A DNA stretch of 7,422 bases, from assembly GCA_024280815.1 (NCBI GenBank), contig JAJRPL010000399.1, positions 1 through 7,422 of the forward strand, in the 5' to 3' direction. Numbering within the stretch: position 1 is the first letter of the stretch; each line of letters opens with the position of its first letter. Source of the stretch: Bacteroidota bacterium (GTDB taxonomy: Bacteria; Bacteroidota; Bacteroidia; Flavobacteriales; Flavobacteriaceae). Of the stretch, positions 1-5,922 are shown piece by piece. Under the pieces are notes generated by a model that was not told where the DNA came from, made no database searches, and saw nothing but the letters and a program-made list of their open reading frames with translations. The translations under genes were made by a program, and so were the position numbers.

Positions 1-44
1 AAAGTATAAACTTGTTAATAATACTCTCATAATAAGAGAAAAAA

Positions 45-170
45 ATGAAATTTAAACTATTCAAATCCATTTTAGTATCACTTGGCTTATCCTTCATTTG
101 GCTTGCAATACTACTAGTAATGAATTATTCCAATACCAATACTCTTACATTTAGGTATATGGGCTTTTAA
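45..170 (+). CDS. DltX-like single-span membrane microprotein
   Basis: This 41-residue protein has a basic N-terminus (Lys2, Lys4, Lys7), one hydrophobic segment at about residues 8-26 and a short polar tail expected to lie outside the membrane. It ends in TFRYMGF, which matches the C-terminal FxYxxF pattern of DltX (FIYNEF in Gram-positive bacteria). In the Dlt system the DltX tyrosine is known to accept the acyl group from the MBOAT DltB before DltD passes it to the polymer; Tyr38 would be the counterpart here. The gene opens a cluster holding the four other Dlt-type components. An in-frame TAA at 33-35 makes the ATG at 45 the first possible start, preceded by a purine-rich AAGAGAA. The stop codon overlaps the ribosome binding site of the carrier gene, suggesting coupled translation. 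The role is inferred from topology, motif and position; sequence similarity is short. Confidence 0.75.
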   Translation: MKFKLFKSILVSLGLSFIWLAILLVMNYSNTNTLTFRYMGF

Positions 171-176
171 GGAGAT
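168..176 (+). promoter_or_regulatory. Shine-Dalgarno overlapping the microprotein stop
   Basis: The sequence TAAGGAGAT contains both the stop codon of the DltX-like gene (168-170) and a strong AAGGAG Shine-Dalgarno for the carrier protein ATG at 180. This is the best ribosome binding site in the operon. It fits high, coupled expression of the carrier protein. Confidence 0.75.
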
Positions 177-179
177 GAT

Positions 180-416
180 ATGAGAAACACAATTAAAGAA
201 AAAATCATTAATGAAGTAGAACTATTAGCTTCAAAAAAAATAGAAAGTGATGACTTTGAAATTTTTAGTAATGGTTATTTAGACTCACTAAATGTCTTAC
301 ATATTATTATTTTTATGGAGTCAGAATTCAACATACAGATTAATCCTTATGATATTAGCATTGATGCATTAAGTAGTATTAATAAAATTACAGACTTTGT
401 TCTTAGTAAACAATAA
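180..416 (+). CDS. Acyl/peptidyl carrier protein, DltC-like
   Basis: This 78-residue carrier protein has the usual carrier length and the motif GYLDSL (residues 32-37). Ser36 is the expected attachment site of 4'-phosphopantetheine. The GYLDS arrangement with the following hydrophobic helix resembles DltC (GLLDSM) more than fatty-acid AcpP (GADSL). It should carry the acyl group as a thioester after activation by the adenylation enzyme encoded 21 bases downstream, and present it to the MBOAT at the inner face of the membrane. It belongs to a tight cluster: the microprotein ends 9 bases upstream. The fold and phosphopantetheine site are clear; the identity of the acyl group is not visible in this protein. 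A dedicated carrier for another acyl ligase pathway is the main alternative, but the neighbouring DltB/DltD homologues favour the Dlt-like role. Confidence 0.9.
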   Translation: MRNTIKEKIINEVELLASKKIESDDFEIFSNGYLDSLNVLHIIIFMESEFNIQINPYDISIDALSSINKITDFVLSKQ

Positions 417-437
417 TACATAGGTTACTTTACTGTA

Positions 438-1790
438 ATGATTAAAGAATTCTTTCAATTCAATGTAGATAACACGCCTTTTTTATTACACCATGATAAA
501 GTTATTACTAGAAAACATTTTATGGAGAGAGTCTCTAATATCTGTACTTTTGTACAGGGTTCTCATGTTAGCAATGAATATATTTATCTTCACATTTCAG
601 ATAGCTTTGATTTTTACACCTCTCTTGTTGCCTTATGGATGTTAGATAAAAAAGTAGTGTTCCCTACTAAAATTAATTTAGATAATGAAATCACTCCTCA
701 ATATTGTAAATATATATTTACTGTAGAATGTAATCAACCTCTCATTCATATCAATAAAAACTATAAAAAACTACTTGATGATGGTGACACAATTCTTTTC
801 TCTTCCGGAAGTACAGGAGAACCAAAAGGGATAGTGCATAATAAAGAACATTTTCTTATCAATGCACTAGAAACATTTAAAAGTCTTCAAATACAAGAGG
901 TTGTTTCTATTACTTATTTAAAGCCTTACCTTGTAAGTGCATTAAGTCACTTCTTAGTACATTGGTACAGTAAATCATTGCTAATATTTGACGACTACCA
1001 AAATATAAATCAATTAAATTCTTATAAAAAGATATCTGCTGAACTTAATATTGTTGGGTCGCCTATGCATATCATATCATCTATCTCTCCTCTAAAGGAA
1101 GCATCTATGCATCCTAAATTCTTCTTTTCTTCAGGCGACTCCATTAGCGATACAATCATTGAAGATATATTAACTCATTTTAAAGATATTACATTTTTTA
1201 AAGTCTATGGTCTTGCTGAAGTAGCAGGACGTTTATATATAAATAAAATTAAAACAGTAAAAGAAATACAAAATATAGGTGTACATTTACCATCTATGAA
1301 AATTAAAATCGATGAAGAAGAAATTGTAGTATCATCAAAAATTTTATTTTTAGGCTATATAAACAATAATCTATACAAGAAAAGAGAAAAAATATTTCAT
1401 ACCGGAGACCTAATTACCATTGAAAATGGGAATACCATACTTAAAGGTAGAAAAAATGATGAAATAAAAGTAGCAGGACATAAAATATCATTAAAATATT
1501 TAGAAAATAATATCAGCAAGATATTGAAAGTATTAGATATTAATATTATTCTTATAATAGCTACACCACATAGTTTATTTGGAAATATACTTAATATGAT
1601 TATAGATAACTCTTCTCTCAAAAGAGAAAAACTTATCAAATCTTTAAAAAATAATTTAAAATCACACCAAATACCACATAACTTTTATTCTATAGCATCT
1701 GAAGATATTCCTTTTACTAAAACAATGAAAATAGACAGACCTGCACTTCAAAAATTACTTTTAGAAAATAAATTAGAAAGAATAGTATGA
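438..1790 (+). CDS. DltA-like adenylation enzyme (acyl:carrier ligase)
   Basis: This 450-residue member of the ANL superfamily activates a carboxylic acid with ATP and loads it on a carrier protein. Visible core motifs are the P-loop-like TILFSSGSTGEPKG (118-131), VYGLAE (256-261) in the A5 position, HTGD (321-324), GRKNDEIKVAG (337-347) and PFTKTMKIDR (425-434) with catalytic Lys431. It is somewhat shorter than DltA (about 500), mainly in the N-terminal half. By eye, the A4 region (YLKPYLVSALSHF, 160-172) aligns Leu165 with the Asp that holds the substrate amino group in DltA and NRPS adenylation domains. The substrate is therefore probably not an alpha-amino acid; a hydroxy acid such as the sulfolactate expected from the comBA genes downstream would fit. 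The start has only a weak AGG 13 bases upstream, so translation may depend on coupling to the carrier gene. Its stop overlaps the next start by 4 bases. Confidence 0.88.
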   Translation: MIKEFFQFNVDNTPFLLHHDKVITRKHFMERVSNICTFVQGSHVSNEYIYLHISDSFDFYTSLVALWMLDKKVVFPTKINLDNEITPQYCKYIFTVECNQPLIHINKNYKKLLDDGDTILFSSGSTGEPKGIVHNKEHFLINALETFKSLQIQEVVSITYLKPYLVSALSHFLVHWYSKSLLIFDDYQNINQLNSYKKISAELNIVGSPMHIISSISPLKEASMHPKFFFSSGDSISDTIIEDILTHFKDITFFKVYGLAEVAGRLYINKIKTVKEIQNIGVHLPSMKIKIDEEEIVVSSKILFLGYINNNLYKKREKIFHTGDLITIENGNTILKGRKNDEIKVAGHKISLKYLENNISKILKVLDINIILIIATPHSLFGNILNMIIDNSSLKREKLIKSLKNNLKSHQIPHNFYSIASEDIPFTKTMKIDRPALQKLLLENKLERIV

Positions 1791-2791
1791 TAAAAATATT
1801 TTTACTTTCTCTTATTTTTTTAATAACAGAAGTATATTTCCTAGAAACATACCTCAGTAATTTAGCAAAAGAACCTCTTTGGAAGGTTGATTTTAAATTC
1901 AATTCACAAAGAAGAGCTTTTAGGGTTATTAACAATATATTTTCTGCACCTAATAAAAGTATATTTGTTTTTGGAGGATCTTCCTCAAGAGAATTTTTTG
2001 CTGATGATAGGAATATATCTATTGATTTACAGCAACCTTTTTATAACTGTTCCACAAGTAATCAAACTTCTTATGACAGTTTAAAAATGCAAAACTTATT
2101 GAAAAAAGGTGATGTCATTATTTATGGACTACACCCTAAAAGTTTACAAGATCCTGCTTTTGGGAAACAACAAATTGTTGATGGAATTTATTTTGGGGGT
2201 CAATATTATAAATATCCTGTAAAGGTATATAATGAAGGATTAGACAACTATTTATTAGACACCAATATCTCAGCAATTCATAAAGTTTTTCCTGTTACTC
2301 ACTCTTATATCTATCTTTTAAAAGAATACATAAAAAATCATACACTTAAAAATATAGCAACTTTTCATTTTAATGAGAAAATACCAAAACAATACAATTA
2401 TATTAGTGAACCTATGCCCTATGGTAAACTTGAAAAAAAACTCATTAAGTGGCTCAAAAAAAGTAAAAATACAAGAAAAGAGCATATGTTTCTCAATTTT
2501 GAACTTATAGAAAAGATGCTAGTACTTTCTAAAAAACATGAAACAACATTTGTATTGTGGGAACTACCATTTAGCCCAATTATTGACAAATATTTCCACA
2601 ATGACCTTACATTTTACTATCAAAAGATTGAAGATTTAAAAAAACAATATCCAGATATGATTTTTGTCTCAAATACTATATTTAAACCCTCTAAACAATA
2701 CCTCTATTATGACAGCATTCATTTACGTCCAATAGGTAGATTATACTATTATGAAGATACGATTAATGCACTCAAGAGGCTATTAAAATGA
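1787..2791 (+). CDS. Membrane-anchored SGNH acyltransferase, DltD-like
   Basis: This 334-residue protein has an N-terminal hydrophobic anchor (about residues 2-20) followed by a soluble domain that should sit in the periplasm. SGNH/GDSL-type blocks are visible: FVFGGSSSREFF (60-71) supplies the nucleophile serine (Ser65 or Ser66), and YYDSIHLRPIGR (307-318) supplies the Asp309/His312 pair near the C-terminus. The layout matches DltD, the partner of DltB that transfers the acyl group to the polymer, although it is shorter than typical DltD (roughly 380-420). ATGA overlaps with the genes on both sides point to coupled translation with the adenylation enzyme and the MBOAT. An AlgJ/PatB-like O-acetyltransferase partner is the alternative, but those systems use acetyl-CoA and have no dedicated carrier and ligase. 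Family call firm, acyl donor and acceptor inferred. Confidence 0.82.
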   Translation: MIKIFLLSLIFLITEVYFLETYLSNLAKEPLWKVDFKFNSQRRAFRVINNIFSAPNKSIFVFGGSSSREFFADDRNISIDLQQPFYNCSTSNQTSYDSLKMQNLLKKGDVIIYGLHPKSLQDPAFGKQQIVDGIYFGGQYYKYPVKVYNEGLDNYLLDTNISAIHKVFPVTHSYIYLLKEYIKNHTLKNIATFHFNEKIPKQYNYISEPMPYGKLEKKLIKWLKKSKNTRKEHMFLNFELIEKMLVLSKKHETTFVLWELPFSPIIDKYFHNDLTFYYQKIEDLKKQYPDMIFVSNTIFKPSKQYLYYDSIHLRPIGRLYYYEDTINALKRLLK

Positions 2792-3951
2792 TTGATAATA
2801 TACTACTTTACTCCATACTTTTTTTTACTGCACTCGTAGTCGTGGAAAGTGTAGGTACATTAAAAAATATATATACAAAAAAAATACTCGTTATACTTAT
2901 ATCTGTATTATTGATAGCATGGCTTGATATCTTTTCATTACTGTTGTTAACAGTATATTCAACATTTATACTTTATGTTATCAAACAAAAGAAAAAATGG
3001 TTTGATAATATTTTATATTTTGTTGTTTTTAATATATTGTTACTTATTTTGATTAAAGATTATTATCTCTTTTTTAATCTAGAAACTATCTATGTCCCAT
3101 TAGGGGTATCGTATTATTTTTTCAGGCTTATAGCCTTAGTTATAGAATATACAAAACACAAAACACATTACGAAGAGATATCTTTGCTTGATTACTATAC
3201 CTATGTATTCTTTTTCCCTATTTTTCCAGCAGGTCCAATACAAAGATTTCGAGATTTTTATGCACTGAAGAATAGCCTTACTTTAGTCGAAAGACAAAAA
3301 ACATACCTCTTGCTATTTTTTGTAATTTTTCTTAAATTAGCCGTAGTAGATACATTATTGTTTCCTTTTGCCTATGATACTATGTATCATACAGTAGTGA
3401 ATGATCTAAAAGAAAATATCATAAATTATAAAATATTTATATTTGGTTTTTCTGCCTTTATTCATGCCTATTTGGATTTAATGCTCTATACAGAAATAAG
3501 TAAAGCACTTGCTCTCATACTTGGGTTTACCAAATGTGAAAACTTCAATAGACCATTATTAGCAACCAATATATCACAGTTTTGGCAATCATGGCATATG
3601 TCACTCTCTAACTGGACAAGAGATTATGTATTTTTTCCTACTCTTATAAAAACAAAGAAAGTTTGGATATCTACTTATGCTAGTATGATGGTTATAGGTA
3701 TTTGGCATTCTGCATCATTAAATTGGATTTTATGGGCTTTTTTACATGCTAGTGCTTTAAATATATATATGTTATTTAGAAGTACTAAAATTTATAAAAT
3801 ACTAGTAAAAAACAATATATCAAAAGCTATATTAGCAATTACAGGGAATATTACTACGGTATCATTTGTAAGTAGTGTATTTATTATTGTTGCATTCCAT
3901 GAAGTTGAGTATATTAAGAAAATTATGACTATTCTTTTAGAGAAATTTTAA
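2788..3951 (+). CDS. MBOAT-family O-acyltransferase, DltB-like
   Basis: This 387-residue polytopic membrane protein belongs to the MBOAT family. Recognisable landmarks are VPLGVSYYFFR (103-113), FFFPIFPAGPIQRF (141-154), WQSWHMSLSNWTRDYVF (266-282) with conserved His270, and GIWHSASLNWILW (304-316), where His307 is the expected catalytic histidine, followed by His320. Many hydrophobic segments span nearly the whole chain. MBOAT proteins move acyl groups across the inner membrane to an extracytoplasmic acceptor. DltB takes the acyl group from the carrier DltC and passes it to DltX and then DltD. With a carrier, adenylation enzyme, SGNH protein and DltX-like microprotein all upstream, a DltB-like role is much more likely than an AlgI-like acetyl-CoA-dependent role. 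The start overlaps the DltD-like stop by 4 bases. Very low GC (about 12% over 3001-3060) is normal for this operon. Confidence 0.92.
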   Translation: MIDNILLYSILFFTALVVVESVGTLKNIYTKKILVILISVLLIAWLDIFSLLLLTVYSTFILYVIKQKKKWFDNILYFVVFNILLLILIKDYYLFFNLETIYVPLGVSYYFFRLIALVIEYTKHKTHYEEISLLDYYTYVFFFPIFPAGPIQRFRDFYALKNSLTLVERQKTYLLLFFVIFLKLAVVDTLLFPFAYDTMYHTVVNDLKENIINYKIFIFGFSAFIHAYLDLMLYTEISKALALILGFTKCENFNRPLLATNISQFWQSWHMSLSNWTRDYVFFPTLIKTKKVWISTYASMMVIGIWHSASLNWILWAFLHASALNIYMLFRSTKIYKILVKNNISKAILAITGNITTVSFVSSVFIIVAFHEVEYIKKIMTILLEKF

Positions 3952-3968
3952 ATATAAAGACAAAATAT

Positions 3969-4700
3969 ATGAAAAAAAATATAAATATAAATATAACACA
4001 AGGACAGCAAAAATTACCTCATGCACATATCAATATAATAATTGATGTTATAAGAGCATTTACCGTCTCTCATTACGCTTTTCTCAACGGAATTAAAGAA
4101 ATTATTTTAACTAATGATATTTCAATGGCTAAAATATTAAGACACACAAATACACCATGTATAACATCAGGAGAGGTGCAAGGTTACAAGATTCCTGAAT
4201 TTGATTACGGGAACTCTCCTTATGATTTAAATGAAGCAGAAATATCAGATAAGACTTTAATACAAAAAACAACAAATGGTGTTTCTGTAACGCTAGCATT
4301 ACTTAATGCAGATTATATTTTTGTAACAGGATACAGTAATGCAGCAAACACCATTCAATATATAAATAAATTAATAACTACTATTCCTGAGAACTCAATA
4401 CACATAAACCTTATTGCATCACACCCCTCAGGAGATGAAGATCTTGCATGTGCTGAATATATGAAATATTTACTTTTAAATAATACACAGCAACATAAAG
4501 AAGAAGAAACTGTCTATAGGATACTCCATTCAGAAGCAGCAAAAAAATTTCTGAATTCAGATAATAAGGATTTTTCACCCATAGACTTGGTATTATGTTC
4601 AATAAAGAAAAAAAATGACTTTGCTATGAAAATTTATATGCAAAATAAATTAATTAAAATAAAAAAGGCAAAAATCCATGAACTTAAATTTACCAAATAG
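3969..4700 (+). CDS. comB: 2-phosphosulfolactate phosphatase (ComB)
   Basis: ComB is a Mg2+-dependent acid phosphatase that removes phosphate from (R)-2-phospho-3-sulfolactate to give (R)-3-sulfolactate in the cytoplasm. At 243 residues it has the normal family length. Family signatures are visible in order: IIDVIRA (24-30), TSGEVQGY (66-73), FDYGNSP (78-84), TTNG (101-104), YSNAANT (122-128) and SGDEDLACAEY (154-164). It starts 17 bases after the MBOAT gene with only a weak purine stretch upstream, and its 3' end overlaps comA by 23 bases. ComB is best known from coenzyme M biosynthesis and from sulfolactate formation in Bacillus spores. Here neither comC nor comDE is present in the window, so free sulfolactate appears to be the product used. 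Placement within the same gene string as the Dlt-like genes is unusual. Confidence 0.92.
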   Translation: MKKNININITQGQQKLPHAHINIIIDVIRAFTVSHYAFLNGIKEIILTNDISMAKILRHTNTPCITSGEVQGYKIPEFDYGNSPYDLNEAEISDKTLIQKTTNGVSVTLALLNADYIFVTGYSNAANTIQYINKLITTIPENSIHINLIASHPSGDEDLACAEYMKYLLLNNTQQHKEEETVYRILHSEAAKKFLNSDNKDFSPIDLVLCSIKKKNDFAMKIYMQNKLIKIKKAKIHELKFTK

Positions 4701-5436
4701 AATCAGTAAACCTCGAAAATTTGGAATAAATGTTTTAATCGATAATGGTTATCCTCTTAATTTTTTTAAAGATGTAATTGAAAGCTTTACAGAAGAGATA
4801 GATTTTGTAAAATTTGGGTGGGGTACATCTGTTATTACCAAAAACTTACAACAAAAAATAGATATTTTAATCCATCATAATATTTCATATTTTTTTGGTG
4901 GTACTTTATTTGAAAAATATTTACAACAAGATTCTTTAAGTAAGTATAAAAAGTTACTAAATAAATATAACTGTGAATATATGGAAATATCTAATGGAAC
5001 TATAGATATTGATAACACCTCAAAAGCATCATATATCAAAGATTTTTCAAAAGATTTTAAAGTTTTTAGTGAAGTAGGACTGAAAGACTCTATCAAATCA
5101 GAAGAAATGTCTCCTAAAAAATGGATTAAATATATTCAAGAAGACTTAGATGCAGGTGCATTAAAAGTTATAACAGAAGCTAGAGAAAGTGGAACAAGTG
5201 GTATTTGTCGGAGTAGTGGAGAACTAAGAATAGGTCTAATTGAAGAAATACTTGAGTCAAATTTAAAGATAGAAGACATTATATTTGAAGCACCAAATAA
5301 GAAATTACAACCTCATTTTATAAAAAGATTAGGTACAAATTGTAATTTGGCTAATATTTCATTTTCAGATATAATTGCACTAGAAACATTACGGCTTGGA
5401 TTACGTTCGGATACATTCTCTACATTTGAAACATAA
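4678..5436 (+). CDS. comA: Phosphosulfolactate synthase (ComA)
   Basis: ComA adds sulfite to phosphoenolpyruvate to form (R)-2-phospho-3-sulfolactate, the substrate of ComB. This 252-residue protein has the usual length and nearly all conserved blocks of the TIM-barrel family: VKFGWGTS (44-51), GGTLFE (74-79), EISNGTID (103-110), SEVGLKD (131-137), EARESGTSGI (167-176), IFEAPNKK (202-209), NLANIS (223-228) and ALETLRLGLRSDT (234-246). The chosen ATG lies inside the end of comB and has AAAAAGG a few bases upstream; residues from Pro12 on align with the family start, so no later start is needed. The 23-base overlap with comB suggests coupled expression of both steps. Sulfite supply would come from the organism's sulfur metabolism, which is inference. 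Function call strong; the final use of sulfolactate is not shown by this gene. Confidence 0.94.
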   Translation: MNLNLPNRISKPRKFGINVLIDNGYPLNFFKDVIESFTEEIDFVKFGWGTSVITKNLQQKIDILIHHNISYFFGGTLFEKYLQQDSLSKYKKLLNKYNCEYMEISNGTIDIDNTSKASYIKDFSKDFKVFSEVGLKDSIKSEEMSPKKWIKYIQEDLDAGALKVITEARESGTSGICRSSGELRIGLIEEILESNLKIEDIIFEAPNKKLQPHFIKRLGTNCNLANISFSDIIALETLRLGLRSDTFSTFET

Positions 5437-5448
5437 ATTTAATTTATA

Positions 5449-5463
5449 GAAAGGATATTTATT
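5449..5463 (+). promoter_or_regulatory. Ribosome binding site before a non-standard ATT start
   Basis: GAAAGGA (5449-5455) is a good Shine-Dalgarno sequence. Five bases later comes ATT (5461-5463) and then a second ATT (5464-5466), both in frame with the VOC gene; no ATG, GTG or TTG lies in frame nearby. The surrounding TAATTTATAGA...GGATA resembles the leader of the gene starting at 7351 (TAATTTATAGAGGATA), where a normal ATG follows. Either ATT is used as a rare start or an original ATG was lost. Confidence 0.5.
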
Positions 5464-5871
5464 ATTAGAAATCCTAATAATGTATTTCATCTTGCAATAC
5501 CCTGTAACAGCCTAGATGAAACATATGAATTTTATGTTAAAAACTTAGGTTGCAAATTAGCAAGAAGATATGATGATAGAATTACCTTAGATTTCTTTGG
5601 AGACCAACTAGTTTGTCATAAATACCCAGAGAAGACAACGAAAGATAATGAAATAGAAATGTATCCAAGACATGCAGGTATAACATTCTATGATAAAAAA
5701 GATTTAGATAATTTGATTAAATTAGTTGAACATAGAAAATTAGAATATTATGAAAAACCTTTTATAAGGTTTGAAGGTACTGTCGAAGAGCATGTCACAT
5801 TTTTTTTAATTGATCCGTCTAATAATTTATTATAATTTAAATACTACAATGATCCAAGAATGATGTATTAG
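5461..5871 (+). pseudogene. VOC/glyoxalase-fold gene, no standard start and in-frame TAA
   Basis: Reading from ATT 5461 gives 124 codons, a TAA at 5833-5835, then 11 more sense codons to TAG 5869-5871. The product resembles small VOC-superfamily (glyoxalase/dioxygenase-like) metalloproteins: VFHLAIPC near the start (His10), FFGDQLVCHKY (45-55, His53), PRHAGITFYD (69-78, His71), EKPFIRFEG (98-106) and FFLIDPSNNLL (114-124). Family members continue NxLEFKxxxDPxxxF; here the Glu codon is TAA and the readthrough text is FKYYNDPRMMY, an excellent match. That Glu is the last metal ligand of the fold, so the shortened product should be a crippled enzyme. Everything between is intact, so the damage is recent, or the gene is made in an unusual way. 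It lies 24 bases after comA and would be the last gene of the operon. Its substrate is unknown; a link to sulfolactate is only suggested by position. Confidence 0.72.
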
Positions 5872-5892
5872 TTTATCCTCTAATACATCGTT
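5859..5892 (+). terminator. Hairpin at operon end, probable terminator
   Basis: A perfect 10-bp inverted repeat, GATGTATTAG (5862-5871) and CTAATACATC (5880-5889), flanks an 8-base loop. It extends by a G-T pair and two A-T pairs to a 13-bp stem. The following bases are AT-rich (AATTTAATT) but not a clean T run, so termination may be partial. The left arm contains the ancestral VOC stop codon. It separates the comBA/VOC end from the aminotransferase gene. Confidence 0.6.
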
Positions 5893-5922
5893 AATTTAAT
5901 TGAAATAGATAGAGGAAATAGC

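Noticed and set aside
1..44. Possible promoter (TTGTTA at 12-17 and CATAAT at 28-33) before the DltX-like gene
   Set aside because: The two boxes are only 10 bases apart, far from the usual 16-18, and such hexamers are common by chance in sequence this AT-rich. The operon may start outside the window.
1397..1639. 80-codon open frame on the minus strand
   Set aside because: It lies wholly inside the adenylation gene, shows no family motifs and is antisense to conserved A7-A8 motifs.
1887..2084. 65-codon open frame on the plus strand
   Set aside because: It is an alternative frame inside the SGNH gene, which has clear catalytic blocks in the other frame.
180..3951. A genuine D-alanylation (dlt) operon for teichoic acid
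   Set aside because: The neighbouring comBA genes, the Gram-negative glycan context and the missing amino-binding Asp argue against D-alanine and teichoic acid, so dlt gene symbols were not assigned.
5461..5835. A frameshift to explain the missing start of the VOC gene
   Set aside because: Other frames between the ribosome binding site and the conserved FHLAIP block do not give a better N-terminus, and the frame itself is open without shifts; loss or rarity of the start codon is simpler.
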